Positions 7,206 to 15,498 of a stretch of 64,000 nucleotides of DNA are shown piece by piece. The position numbers and the translations under genes were made by a program. The stretch comes from Clostridium sp. Marseille-P3244 (lineage in GTDB: Bacteria; Bacillota; Clostridia; Lachnospirales; Lachnospiraceae), in the NCBI RefSeq assembly GCF_900120155.1, contig NZ_LT635549.1:248001-312000 (forward strand). The letters are read 5' to 3'. Below the pieces are notes generated by a model. The model was not told where the DNA came from. It saw only the letters and a program-made list of their open reading frames with translations, and did not search any database. The first letter of the stretch is position 1. The number at the start of each line of letters is the position of its first letter.

Positions 7206-8537
7206 TCAATCTGCCCCTACGGTGCCGGTCTCTTCCGCTGCCCCGATGCTGCCTGCCGCCGATTCTCCTGTCTGGCCCGCCGAGGTTCCTGCTCCTGCGT
7301 CAGTCCCCGCTGCCCCGCCTGCGGTCTCTCCTGTCCCGGCCGCGGCATCCGTGCCGGCTGTCTCTTCCTCGCCGTACACGATCCCCAGGTCGTCGGCGAT
7401 GCTCTGGATCTCCTGCTTTAATTCCGCTTCTCTGCTGCTCTTCTCTGAACCCGGGATAGAGGTATCTTTATCCAGTTGATCCAGTTCCTGCATATACGCG
7501 TACAGCAGCAGCTGGTCGTCGGACATCTGCATTGCCAGCTCTTCCGCCTCGGCGACCTCCAGCCTGCCCAGATGGATCCAGTAGTCCAGCACCGTCTCAT
7601 TCGCCTGATAAGTGATCTTGCTGAGGATCGCTTCCTTGTCCGCCGTGCTGAATGTATCCACCGCCTGACCCTGGATATAGGCTGTGGCCAGGATATATTT
7701 CTGCGGGCGGTCCATATCCTCCGCGGAGAACTCCCGCAGGGAGTCGATAACACCGATGTAATCTCTCTGGAGGTAGGCGTCATTGGCCGCCGCGATCTTA
7801 TCCTGCCGCGGCATATACCAGGCAAAACTGTACACGCACGCAGCCGCCAGCGCCGCCAGAGCGACGGCAGAGATGACTGCGTACACGGTGAGCGCCCGGT
7901 GCGTCTTTCGGTCCACTCTCATGGTCGTGTCCTGCTCTTTCTTGCGGGCGGTCTCGTACAGTTCCACCAGAAGTTTTTTCTCTTCCTCCAGAGTTTCCGG
8001 CTTCATCAGTTTTACGAATTCATCTTTTTTCTTCAGGATCTGGGCGCCCCCGGAGAGATAATCCCCGTAAGGCCTGGACCCATCCATAATATATCCGATC
8101 AGCGCCTGATACATGTTCAGGAACTGCTGCTTTCTTTCGTCATTTCCGGCAGATACGATATCTCTTTTCATCACTTTTACCTTGCCCAGCCTGTCATAAT
8201 ACAGGTTGTCCGGCTGAAGGGAAAATTCAAACTGCATATAGAGGCTTTCCAGCTCTGCCGCCTGCATCAGTACTTCCATCTTCCGGATCCGGCTCTCTTT
8301 TTTCAGCTGCTCGGCCGGCATCATGTCAGCCGTATCAAATTTCATACAGAGCGTCTCTTTCTCTTCCTCGATCTCACAGGGAAGCATCAGAGGATTCTCC
8401 TGTTCCAGCCTCCGGTAGTCATAGATCGTCTTTGCGGCCATATCCGCCTTCTGCACCCGGATCTCCACGGACGCTTTCGTCTCTTCTGCCGCCGGCGCTG
8501 CTGTCATGTTGCTTTCTGTATTTTTTTCTTTTCTCAT
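7206..8537 (-). CDS. essB: Type VII secretion protein EssB
   Basis: A 443-residue protein of the EssB/YukC family. It has a cytoplasmic pseudokinase-like N-terminal domain (about residues 25-210), one membrane helix (about 216-238, YAVISAVALAALAAACVYSFAW) split here across the text only for description, and an extracytoplasmic helical domain to about residue 380. EssB forms the membrane core of type VIIb machines together with EssC. The last 60 residues are a low-complexity Ala/Gly/Thr tail (AGTDAAAGTGETAGG type) that is absent from classical EssB and probably sits outside the cell. It has a GAGGG ribosome-binding site, 161 bp after esaB. Confidence 0.88.
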   Translation of the reverse strand: MRKEKNTESNMTAAPAAEETKASVEIRVQKADMAAKTIYDYRRLEQENPLMLPCEIEEEKETLCMKFDTADMMPAEQLKKESRIRKMEVLMQAAELESLYMQFEFSLQPDNLYYDRLGKVKVMKRDIVSAGNDERKQQFLNMYQALIGYIMDGSRPYGDYLSGGAQILKKKDEFVKLMKPETLEEEKKLLVELYETARKKEQDTTMRVDRKTHRALTVYAVISAVALAALAAACVYSFAWYMPRQDKIAAANDAYLQRDYIGVIDSLREFSAEDMDRPQKYILATAYIQGQAVDTFSTADKEAILSKITYQANETVLDYWIHLGRLEVAEAEELAMQMSDDQLLLYAYMQELDQLDKDTSIPGSEKSSREAELKQEIQSIADDLGIVYGEEETAGTDAAAGTGETAGGAAGTDAGAGTSAGQTGESAAGSIGAAEETGTVGAD

Positions 8538-8611
8538 CTGTTTCCCTCACTCTCTTCCTGTTTCTGTTTTTCCAGGCCTTACCGGCCCGGCTCCCCGGTA
8601 GTTGTCTTTTT

Positions 8612-8671
8612 ATTTCCCGGATATCCATTTCCCGGATACTTGTTTTCCGAATACTCATTTTCCGGATATTT
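8612..8671 (-). repeat. Four tandem 15-bp repeats after the esaB stop codon
   Basis: Four head-to-tail copies of a 15-bp unit encode K/E/G-Y-P/S-E/G-N when read in the frame of esaB. They lie beyond the esaB TGA (8699-8701) and inside an open stretch that runs to a TAA at 8579-8581. The copies differ mostly at positions that keep the Y-x-x-N pattern, so the stretch once coded, or still codes, for protein. Confidence 0.7.
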
Positions 8672-8698
8672 GTCTTCCGGCTCCTGCCTTCTCTGCCA

Positions 8699-8926
8699 TC
8701 AGCTGACGCGCAGGATATCTCCTTCGTATATATTCCCCTGGCGGAAGGTAAGCATGGGGTTTACATAGCGCTTCTGCCGCAGGGAATAGACTTTCAGCTG
8801 GATGGCGGGACGCAGGGCCGGAAACCGCCCGTTCTCCACCAGGATCCGGTATACTTCCTGGATCCGCTGCTCCGGTTTTACGACCACATCAAGCTTTCTT
8901 TTATCTTCCATAATCGTAAGCGTCAT
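8699..8926 (-). CDS. esaB: Ubiquitin-like type VII secretion protein EsaB/YukD
   Basis: A 75-residue protein of the EsaB/YukD family, a small ubiquitin-fold cytoplasmic component of type VIIb systems. The ATG at 8926 is preferred over an upstream frame start because AAAGGAGAT precedes it and the product then has the family's usual length, beginning MTLTIMEDKRKLDVVV. The gene overlaps the end of the EssA-like gene by 26 bp. The same frame stays open for 39 codons after the TGA stop and holds the 15-bp repeats, so a longer ancestral or read-through form is possible. Confidence 0.85.
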   Translation of the reverse strand: MTLTIMEDKRKLDVVVKPEQRIQEVYRILVENGRFPALRPAIQLKVYSLRQKRYVNPMLTFRQGNIYEGDILRVS

Positions 8927-9320
8927 TTTGGATCTCCTTTCTCTTCTTTTTCCTGTGTCTCTGGTAAAGGAGCAGTACTGCCAGGAACACCGCCGCCATG
9001 ACCTCGACGGCCAGAAGCGCGCCTCCTCCGTATCCGCCTGAACGGGCAGACGCATTTGTGTTTGCCAGAGGCTCTTCCACCGTGAAGATCTGCTCCCGGA
9101 TCTCGCCCAGCTCTTCCGCCTCTTTGTCTGTGTGGGGCTCGAATACCTGCTGTCGGATCTCCTTCAGCTCCTCCTCTTCTTCCTGCTCCGCGTCCTGGAT
9201 CTTATCCTCAATATCCGGGTGAAAGACGGGCATGCCGTACAGGTCGCTGATGGGGACCTGATCACTCTGATTTCCTTCCAGCACGCCCGGGTCGAGCGTA
9301 ATGTCACTGCTGTCCGGCAT
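8901..9320 (-). CDS. EssA-like single-pass membrane protein
   Basis: A 139-residue protein starting at an ATG with GGAGG 8 nt upstream. It has an acidic N-terminal part with a coiled region (EEEEELKEIRQQVFEP and a second EELGEIREQIF block), one membrane helix at about 100-120 (LLAVEVMAAVFLAVLLLY) and a basic tail (RHRKKKRKE), so the C-terminus should be cytoplasmic. EssA proteins have the same single C-terminal helix and the same place between the substrate gene and esaB. No N-terminal signal is visible, unlike staphylococcal EssA. The call rests on topology and gene order. Confidence 0.55.
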   Translation of the reverse strand: MPDSSDITLDPGVLEGNQSDQVPISDLYGMPVFHPDIEDKIQDAEQEEEEELKEIRQQVFEPHTDKEAEELGEIREQIFTVEEPLANTNASARSGGYGGGALLAVEVMAAVFLAVLLLYQRHRKKKRKEIQNDAYDYGR

Positions 9321-9447
9321 CTGTTTCACCTCCTCATATCGTTCCGTACTTATATTATTCGGTACTCATACCTGTTCTGTGTCCCGGGGATTCTGTTCCC
9401 GGGTAATGGAAGGGGGAAGTACCTTCCATACTTCCCCTTATGAAGTC

Positions 9448-9738
9448 TTATCCTCTGTTGGCTGCGCCTGCGGCCTGGTCGAAGTCCGCATACTGCTGAG
9501 CGTTGGTCACAACGCCCTGTCCGATGTCGCTGATAAGGTCTCTCATAGCGTCAAAGCTGGGCGCCATCTCTGCCACTCTGGCCGCGAATCCTTCGTAACC
9601 GCTTCCTTCCCAGAGTTCCGGAAGCTGATTGTTCACCACGTCGTTCAGATAGTTCTGAAGTGTTGTCACATCCTCTACGTGACTTGCGATCTCCTGCCCT
9701 CTGGCGATGACATCCTCTGTGTTCATTCTGATACCCAT
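9448..9738 (-). CDS. esxA: WXG100 family type VII substrate (EsxA-like)
   Basis: A 96-residue protein with the family's helix-turn-helix layout: the W-E-G turn at LWEGSGY (about residue 43) and a C-terminal Y-A-D-F-D that fits the YxxxD/E export motif. The ATG at 9738 is favoured over one two codons earlier by its 8-nt spacing from GGAGG. EsxA-type proteins are exported as dimers and are needed for EssC activation and for secretion of larger effectors. It follows the esaA-like gene, as in other type VIIb loci. Confidence 0.93.
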   Translation of the reverse strand: MGIRMNTEDVIARGQEIASHVEDVTTLQNYLNDVVNNQLPELWEGSGYEGFAARVAEMAPSFDAMRDLISDIGQGVVTNAQQYADFDQAAGAANRG

Positions 9739-9818
9739 ACTCATTTCCTCCTTTTCCGGCTCCGGTCTCCCCGGATGCCTGTAAGTATTTGTATATATTT
9801 GCAATGCTGCCAGGCAGC

Positions 9819-12182
9819 TTATTGCCCTTCTTTTGTCTTCCTGCTGTTCCGGAACAGTAAGATCAGCAGGATCAGCACCAGGATCCCGACGATGAGATAG
9901 ACGATCTCCCACGGGAACCCGCCGTCTTCCTGCTCTGAGGCCTGACCGGATGTGGTCTGAGCCTCTGCGGCCCGGCTCTCATCGGAAGTATCCAGAAGCT
10001 TGACCGGACTTGCGATAAACTGGTAGGTCTGTGTGGATTCGGCACTCCCCAGCCTGGTATAGGGAAGCTTCTTCGAGAAAGCATCCAATATGTTCTGATT
10101 CTGCCAGCTGGTATCCGCCTTGATATCCTTGGCCTCATCCAGTCCTCCGGTAACAGCCGCGTCAGAGCTTTCTTTTGTCTCGTTGATGTACTCCTGCAGG
10201 GAGCTGACATTCTCCTGAGCGGCTCGGAACACGTTGTTGGCGTAATCCATATAGACCATATTGTTCTCGGTCAGATCCGCCTGCAGGTCCTGATTGTTGG
10301 CCGTCATGTCCGCAATGTTCTCTGTGATAAACTGGGAGTTGATCTCGGGACTGAATTCTGACATCTCCTCATTGTACGCGGCCACGCCGGCTTTTTCATC
10401 TTCATTTCTCTGGATGAAGGTCTCTTTGGCTTCCGCGGCGTTGGCCTCGATGGGATCGATATACTGCGTCTTCACCAGATCGCGGACGGACTGGATATCC
10501 AGCTCATTGCAGGCTGCCAGATCCTCGATCATCTGCTCCAGCTCTTCATCCTCCTGATCGATCAGAGAGGAGACGCTCACCGGCTGGCCCTTGTCGTCGC
10601 GGATGATATTTCCCTCATCATCATAAAGCCAGTCTTTCACTTCCTCGATGCTGTAAGCGGCGGTATCCGTACTGTTCACTCCATCCCTGATATAGGAGGC
10701 AAAAGCCCCGGTCTCTCCGGAATACTGGATGTACTTCCCATCCGGGAGCTCCACTTGACCCGTCCCGTACTTATCCAGGAAATCTGCCGCTGACAGATAG
10801 CCCAGCGCCTGTGCCTCGTCGTCCCACTGGGAAAGAACGGTCTTTACCGAACTGTTGACGTCGTAATTCATCATATATGGCTGTCCGTCTCCCGCTCCGG
10901 GCGAAGATTCTCCGATGTTGACCGAAACCAGGATCGTTTCTTTTGTGTTCTCTGCCTGTGCCAGGGACACCGTGATCTGTTTTAATAACTCCTCCTGAGC
11001 GCTCTGCGTGCCGTCGTCCGCCATGGTAAACACAAGTGACGGCGCCGCCGCTCCTTCCGCGGATCCGGCGAGCGTCACTGTATAACCGTCTGTACCGTTC
11101 CCGGTCACGGTCAGTTCCGGTATGGCGGAAGCCGCGGCGCTTAAAACTTTGCCAAGTTCTTCTTTCAGCCTTTCCTGGAGCTGGCTGTTGTAGATCTCGT
11201 TGGACTTGTTCCACCGGTCTTTTATGTATTGATAGTCGTCTCTCACCGTCTGGAGCTGACGGCACAGTTCGTCCTTATCCGGCGCCCCTTCCACGTAGTC
11301 CTCCAGTGACTTTGTCAGCGCTTCATCGGCTTTGCCGGCGATGGACTCTCCCTGGTCGTCCACAGTCAGATCGATCGCCGCCACCTGCTCGGACAGGCTG
11401 GTCAGCACATCGGAAAGCTGGATTCCGGACTCCTGCATGGTCTGGATCTGTTCCTGTATCTGCGTCACACAGAGCATGTATTGATCGTCAATGCTCTGGG
11501 ACAGCTGGGCGTTCTTCTCTGTATATGGCGTGATGTCCAGCGTCTCTGTTGTGTTTTCTTCCTGCACAAGCTCGGGCACCGGCACCAGGGCCACCAGATC
11601 ATAGGCCTGTATCCTGTCAATGGCGTCCTTGTCTGTCAGATCATTTGCCATGACGGTGACAGCCCCGTCCTGCGCGTCGTGGAATTCCTGAAGGATATTG
11701 CTCAGGTACATGTAGCTCAGATTGTCATTCAGCGTGTTCGCGAAGCTGACGACTTTGTAGAGAAGTTCATACTGGGTCTCCCCGGTATAGTTCTGATTTA
11801 CGGCGTACTCCAGAAATGAAGCCTGGGGAGCGTCATTGATGCTCTCCACACTCTTAGAAAATGTCGCCGGAATAATGATGTACGCTCCGTACTGTCCCGA
11901 CTCGAATCCGCTTCTGGCCTCCTCCAGAGAGGAATACTCGAAATCCGGATCCGGAAATTCGGACAGGCTCTCGGCATAATTGACATTGGTATCTCCTGAC
12001 GCGGTCCCTTCGTCAAGGTTTACTACCGCGACGATCGTGGATTCTGTCTGATGAGCGGTCAGTTTTGTTTTCTTTTCTGCCGCTCCCGCTCCCAGGAATC
12101 TCCCGAGAAGGAATCCCGCCGCTGCAATCACCAGCATTGCAATCAGGATAAAAATTATGGAAGTTCTTCTGTTTTTCTTCAT
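9819..12182 (-). CDS. esaA: EsaA-like type VII secretion membrane protein
   Basis: A 787-residue protein, with its ATG at 12182 chosen because GGGGGG lies 6 nt upstream. One N-terminal membrane helix (about 10-30) is followed by a YhgE/Pip/EsaA-type extracellular domain (STIVAVVNLDEGT near 48), a long helical stalk (about 200-740) and one C-terminal membrane helix (IVYLIVGILVLILLILLF). EsaA/YueB forms the surface stalk of type VIIb machines and can act as a phage receptor. Classical EsaA ends in several membrane helices, whereas this one has a single helix, so it is a reduced form. It is the first gene of the secretion operon, with a promoter-like site at 12296-12324. Confidence 0.78.
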   Translation of the reverse strand: MKKNRRTSIIFILIAMLVIAAAGFLLGRFLGAGAAEKKTKLTAHQTESTIVAVVNLDEGTASGDTNVNYAESLSEFPDPDFEYSSLEEARSGFESGQYGAYIIIPATFSKSVESINDAPQASFLEYAVNQNYTGETQYELLYKVVSFANTLNDNLSYMYLSNILQEFHDAQDGAVTVMANDLTDKDAIDRIQAYDLVALVPVPELVQEENTTETLDITPYTEKNAQLSQSIDDQYMLCVTQIQEQIQTMQESGIQLSDVLTSLSEQVAAIDLTVDDQGESIAGKADEALTKSLEDYVEGAPDKDELCRQLQTVRDDYQYIKDRWNKSNEIYNSQLQERLKEELGKVLSAAASAIPELTVTGNGTDGYTVTLAGSAEGAAAPSLVFTMADDGTQSAQEELLKQITVSLAQAENTKETILVSVNIGESSPGAGDGQPYMMNYDVNSSVKTVLSQWDDEAQALGYLSAADFLDKYGTGQVELPDGKYIQYSGETGAFASYIRDGVNSTDTAAYSIEEVKDWLYDDEGNIIRDDKGQPVSVSSLIDQEDEELEQMIEDLAACNELDIQSVRDLVKTQYIDPIEANAAEAKETFIQRNEDEKAGVAAYNEEMSEFSPEINSQFITENIADMTANNQDLQADLTENNMVYMDYANNVFRAAQENVSSLQEYINETKESSDAAVTGGLDEAKDIKADTSWQNQNILDAFSKKLPYTRLGSAESTQTYQFIASPVKLLDTSDESRAAEAQTTSGQASEQEDGGFPWEIVYLIVGILVLILLILLFRNSRKTKEGQ

Positions 12183-12233
12183 GTTCATCCCCCCTGTAAT
12201 TATTTAATTTTCTCCTGGATCTCCTTTCAAAAG

Positions 12234-12281
12234 CAAAAATTCCCTGGGTACGGGTGTCTTACAAGCCGTATCCAAGGAATC
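12234..12281 (-). terminator. Hairpin with T-run downstream of cstA, inside the T7SS leader
   Basis: Imperfect inverted repeat (TTCCTTGGATACGG against CCGTACCCAGGGAA) followed by TTTTTGCTTTT on the minus strand. It sits after the cstA stop, so it fits as the cstA terminator. It also lies downstream of the promoter-like site at 12296-12324, so esaA transcripts from that site would have to pass it. Confidence 0.6.
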
Positions 12282-12295
12282 TTCACCACATGTCA

Positions 12296-12324
12296 ATTTT
12301 ACCATAAATTTTCTATTCTATCAA
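12296..12324 (-). promoter_or_regulatory. Predicted promoter of the type VII secretion operon
   Basis: TTGATA, a 17-bp spacer, then TAAAAT on the minus strand. It lies about 115 bp before the esaA start in an AT-rich gap between cstA and esaA. Only the match to the sigma-A consensus supports it. Confidence 0.5.
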
Positions 12325-12374
12325 CAAATATTTGGTAAAATTATCCTTTTAATCCGCTTTTTGATCCGCCAATC

Positions 12375-14063
12375 TCAGTCCGCGGCTTTCTTCCGGATGA
12401 GTTCTTTTCCTGAAGTTACCACGATGGTCACGCCAAGGATCATCAGCAGAACCGCGACGATCAACTGCAGGCCTTCCACCATAAACACGCCGGTTCCCGC
12501 CGAGAAGGCTTTGACAAGAGAGACGAACCTCTGTACCAGAGCCGAGAATGTCACGATCAGCATGATCACGAACGGCGGCACCAGTGTCTTCATCGTTCTG
12601 CCGGTCACTTTCAGGAATACGCACAGAGTAATCAGCACGAGCGCGCTCAGCAGCTGGTTGGCGCTTCCGAACAGGGGCCAGATATTGGAATACCCCACCT
12701 GTGTCAGGATATAGCCGAACACCAGGGTGATCACTGTGGCGAAATATTTGTTGCACAGGACTTTCCTCCAGCCTTCCGCGTGTTCCATGTCATCCACGCT
12801 GAAAAGCTCCTGGAAGGACATACGGCCGATCCGGGCCACAGAATCCAGGGTTGTAAACGCCAGAGCGGACACACACATGGTCATGAAGCTCTGAGCCACA
12901 TAGACCGGGATCCCGAACATTTCCAGAAAGCCCGCCACACCGGATGAAAAGACCTGGAAGGGAGTTCCCGCCATGGCTGTTCCGTCAGCGCCGGCCACGG
13001 CTCCCGCCACGCACAGGGCCACCACGGCCAGAAGACTTTCCAGGACCATGGCTCCGTATCCTACCTTCAGCATATCTTTCTCATTGGAGATGGTCTTGGA
13101 GGATGTCCCGGACGACACCAGGCTGTGGAAGCCGGATACCGCGCCGCAGGCCACCGTCACGAACAGGATCGGGAAAAGGGTTCCCAGACTCTCGTTCTGG
13201 AATCCGGTAAAGGCCGGAAGATTCATGGCCGGATGGGCAAAGATCAGTCCCAGCACCGCTCCCGCGATCATTCCCACGAACATAAAGGTAGACATATAAT
13301 CTCTGGGCTGCATCACGAACCACATGGGCAGCACTGCCGCCAGGAAAATGTAAATGAACGCGATGTACACCCACATGTCCTTGCCCAGGATCACCGGGAA
13401 ATTCATACCGAACACGAAGGCCAGTACAGTGCATACCAACCCGAACACGACTTCTTTCCAGCCCGTAAATTTCATTTTATGCTGCACCACTCCGAACACA
13501 ACGGCAAACAAGATGAAGAACAAAGAGATGCTTCCCGCCGCTCCGTTTACCGTCGCGTTTTCAGCCAGGGTCTGGACGCCGTCTGTCACTACATAGGCGT
13601 TGAAGGTGTCCGCCACCATATCGGCGAAGGCAGCGATCACGATCAGGCAGAACAGCCAGCAGAATCCAAGGAAGAGCTTTCTGCCTGCTTTCCCGATGTA
13701 TTTCTCGATCAGAAGTCCCATGGACTTTCCGTCATTTTTCACACTGGCGTACAGCGCTCCAAAATCTGTCACTGCTCCGAAGAAGATCCCTCCCAGGATG
13801 ATCCACAGAAGGACCGGCAGCCATCCGAACGCCGCCGCCTGGATCGCTCCGGTGACAGGACCCGCGCCCGCGATGGAGGAAAACTGATGGGCGAATACGG
13901 TCCATCCGTCCGTGGGCACATAATCCTGTCCGTCATTGTGGAGCACTGCAGGAGTCTTCGCTTTCGGGTCAATTCCCCATTTTTTCGCCAGCCAGCGTCC
14001 GTACAGCGCGTATGCCGCGATCAGGCACACTGCGGCGATCAGTACGATTACTAATGTGTTCAT
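12375..14063 (-). CDS. cstA: Carbon starvation protein CstA family transporter
   Basis: A 562-residue polytopic membrane protein of the CstA family, shorter than the enterobacterial protein of about 700 residues but typical of the Firmicutes form. The family signature FAHQFSSIAGAGPVTG lies near residue 60, and roughly 15 hydrophobic segments follow. CstA proteins take up pyruvate or peptides and are induced on carbon limitation. The start has AAAGGAG upstream. The gene stands alone behind a consensus promoter (14228-14255) and a strong hairpin in its leader (14145-14185), which suggests control by attenuation. The substrate cannot be told from sequence. Confidence 0.92.
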   Translation of the reverse strand: MNTLVIVLIAAVCLIAAYALYGRWLAKKWGIDPKAKTPAVLHNDGQDYVPTDGWTVFAHQFSSIAGAGPVTGAIQAAAFGWLPVLLWIILGGIFFGAVTDFGALYASVKNDGKSMGLLIEKYIGKAGRKLFLGFCWLFCLIVIAAFADMVADTFNAYVVTDGVQTLAENATVNGAAGSISLFFILFAVVFGVVQHKMKFTGWKEVVFGLVCTVLAFVFGMNFPVILGKDMWVYIAFIYIFLAAVLPMWFVMQPRDYMSTFMFVGMIAGAVLGLIFAHPAMNLPAFTGFQNESLGTLFPILFVTVACGAVSGFHSLVSSGTSSKTISNEKDMLKVGYGAMVLESLLAVVALCVAGAVAGADGTAMAGTPFQVFSSGVAGFLEMFGIPVYVAQSFMTMCVSALAFTTLDSVARIGRMSFQELFSVDDMEHAEGWRKVLCNKYFATVITLVFGYILTQVGYSNIWPLFGSANQLLSALVLITLCVFLKVTGRTMKTLVPPFVIMLIVTFSALVQRFVSLVKAFSAGTGVFMVEGLQLIVAVLLMILGVTIVVTSGKELIRKKAAD

Positions 14064-14144
14064 AATTCTCTACTCTCCTTTGCTGTATAACTGAATTTTA
14101 TCCTTTGACTGGAATGCCTTCGGCATCCCGGAACGCAAAAGAGC

Positions 14145-14185
14145 CAAAAAAGAAAACGCCTTCTGACAGAGTACTCTGTCAGAAG
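14145..14185 (-). terminator. Perfect hairpin with T-run in the cstA leader
   Basis: CTTCTGACAGA and TCTGTCAGAAG flank a four-base loop, a perfect 11-bp stem. On the minus strand it is followed by GCG and TTTTCTTTTTT. It lies about 35 bases after the expected cstA start site and about 80 bases before the start codon. It can terminate read-through from telA, and could also act as an attenuator of cstA. Confidence 0.75.
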
Positions 14186-14227
14186 ACTTGTCCTGTTTTC
14201 AACCTTGGCTTTTTACGATTCTATTCT

Positions 14228-14255
14228 ATTATAACGCGGATTTTCAGATTGTCAA
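14228..14255 (-). promoter_or_regulatory. Consensus promoter of cstA
   Basis: TTGACA, a 16-bp spacer and TATAAT on the minus strand, with all twelve bases consensus. It lies between the telA stop and the leader hairpin of cstA. Confidence 0.8.
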
Positions 14256-14287
14256 CAAGAAATTAGAACGCACTCTGTTTTTTAACA

Positions 14288-15439
14288 TCAGGCAGAAGGC
14301 TGCCCTCCCTGTATCTGCAGCAGTTTGCCCTTCAGCTCCTGCTCCATGTTCCGAAGCTCCGCTTCTGCCGCCTGGCGTTTCTCTCTGCCTTCTCTCTGGA
14401 TCGTCATAACTTCATCCAGGGTGGAGATCAGGGATTCATTCGTAGCCTTTAATGTCTCGATGTCTACGATGCCTCTCTCGGATGCTTTCGCCGTCTCCAG
14501 AGTGGACATCTTCAGCTTCTCGGCATTCTTCTTCAAAAGCTCGTTGGTCATGTCCGTCACCTGACGCTGCGCTTCCGCCGCCTGAGCGGAATGTTCCACG
14601 CCCAGCGCCAGTACCATCTGGCTCTTCCACAGAGGGATCGTATTCACGATCGTGGACTGGATCTTCTCCACCATCTGGGTATCGTTGTTCTGCACAAGCC
14701 GGATCTGCGGCGCGGTCTGTATGGAAATCATCCGGGTCAGCTCCAGATCGTGGACCTTCTTCTCAAAACGGTTACACATGGCATCCAGATCTCGGGCGGC
14801 CTGAGCGTCTTCCGGCAGTCCGGATATCTGCGCCTTTTCTGTCAGTTCCTTCAGCCGGGTGTTCCTGACTTCCGCCAGCTTTTTCTTGCCAGCCAGAATG
14901 TACATGGACAGTTCCTTGAAATAGGTCAGATTCAGTTCATACATCTTGTCCAGCAGAGCCGTGTCCTTCATAAGCTGGACCTGATGTTTCTCCAGCACCT
15001 TCACAATCTCATTGACATTGGTTTCCGCCTTGGCATATTTTGCCTTCATGGATTCGATCTTGTTGGACGCCTTTTTGAAAATACCGAGGAACCCTTTCTC
15101 CTCCTCTTCGTCAAAGCTCTTCAGCTCCGTCACCACGCTGGAGAGAAGCTGTCCTACCTCTCCCAGATCTTTTGACCTGACATTGTCCAGGGCAGACTCG
15201 GAGAAATCCGCCATTTTCTTCTGGGTCCCCGCCCCGTACTGGAGGACCAGCGTGGAGTTGGTCAGGTCGATCTGCTGCGCGAAAGCATCCACCATCCTGC
15301 GCTCTTCCTCTGTGAGTATACTGTCGTCCAGTTCCGGATCCTGCTGCTCTGCCGCCGGAACCTTCTTCTCCTCCTGCGTCTGGAACGGATCCAGCGTCAG
15401 TGTGGGCGCTGTGCTCATATCCTGAAAATCGTTGCTCAT
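14288..15439 (-). CDS. TelA/YaaN family toxic anion resistance protein
   Basis: A 383-residue soluble, mostly helical protein matching the TelA (toxic anion resistance, YaaN) family over its whole length. It has long coiled segments and the conserved stretch around IVNTIPLWKSQMVLALG (about residue 265). Family members are linked to tellurite, nisin and envelope stress tolerance; the biochemical role is unknown. It follows the xpaC-type gene by 59 bp with a GGAGGG ribosome-binding site. The same pair, xpaC-yaaN, is found in Bacillus subtilis, so the two probably act together. No terminator lies directly after it; the cstA leader hairpin may serve. Confidence 0.9.
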   Translation of the reverse strand: MSNDFQDMSTAPTLTLDPFQTQEEKKVPAAEQQDPELDDSILTEEERRMVDAFAQQIDLTNSTLVLQYGAGTQKKMADFSESALDNVRSKDLGEVGQLLSSVVTELKSFDEEEEKGFLGIFKKASNKIESMKAKYAKAETNVNEIVKVLEKHQVQLMKDTALLDKMYELNLTYFKELSMYILAGKKKLAEVRNTRLKELTEKAQISGLPEDAQAARDLDAMCNRFEKKVHDLELTRMISIQTAPQIRLVQNNDTQMVEKIQSTIVNTIPLWKSQMVLALGVEHSAQAAEAQRQVTDMTNELLKKNAEKLKMSTLETAKASERGIVDIETLKATNESLISTLDEVMTIQREGREKRQAAEAELRNMEQELKGKLLQIQGGQPSA

Positions 15440-15498
15440 TGTATCTCCCTCCGTTTCTGCTTCTTTTCATGCTGATATCTCAGCCGTCTTCTGTCTTT

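Noticed and set aside
8612-8671. CRISPR-like repeat array
   Set aside because: The unit is 15 bp, directly tandem without spacers, and reads as a peptide repeat in the esaB frame.
7476-8768. 430-codon plus-strand frame opposite essB
   Set aside because: It mirrors the essB coding strand and spans the essB-esaB gap; no promoter, start site or domain supports it.
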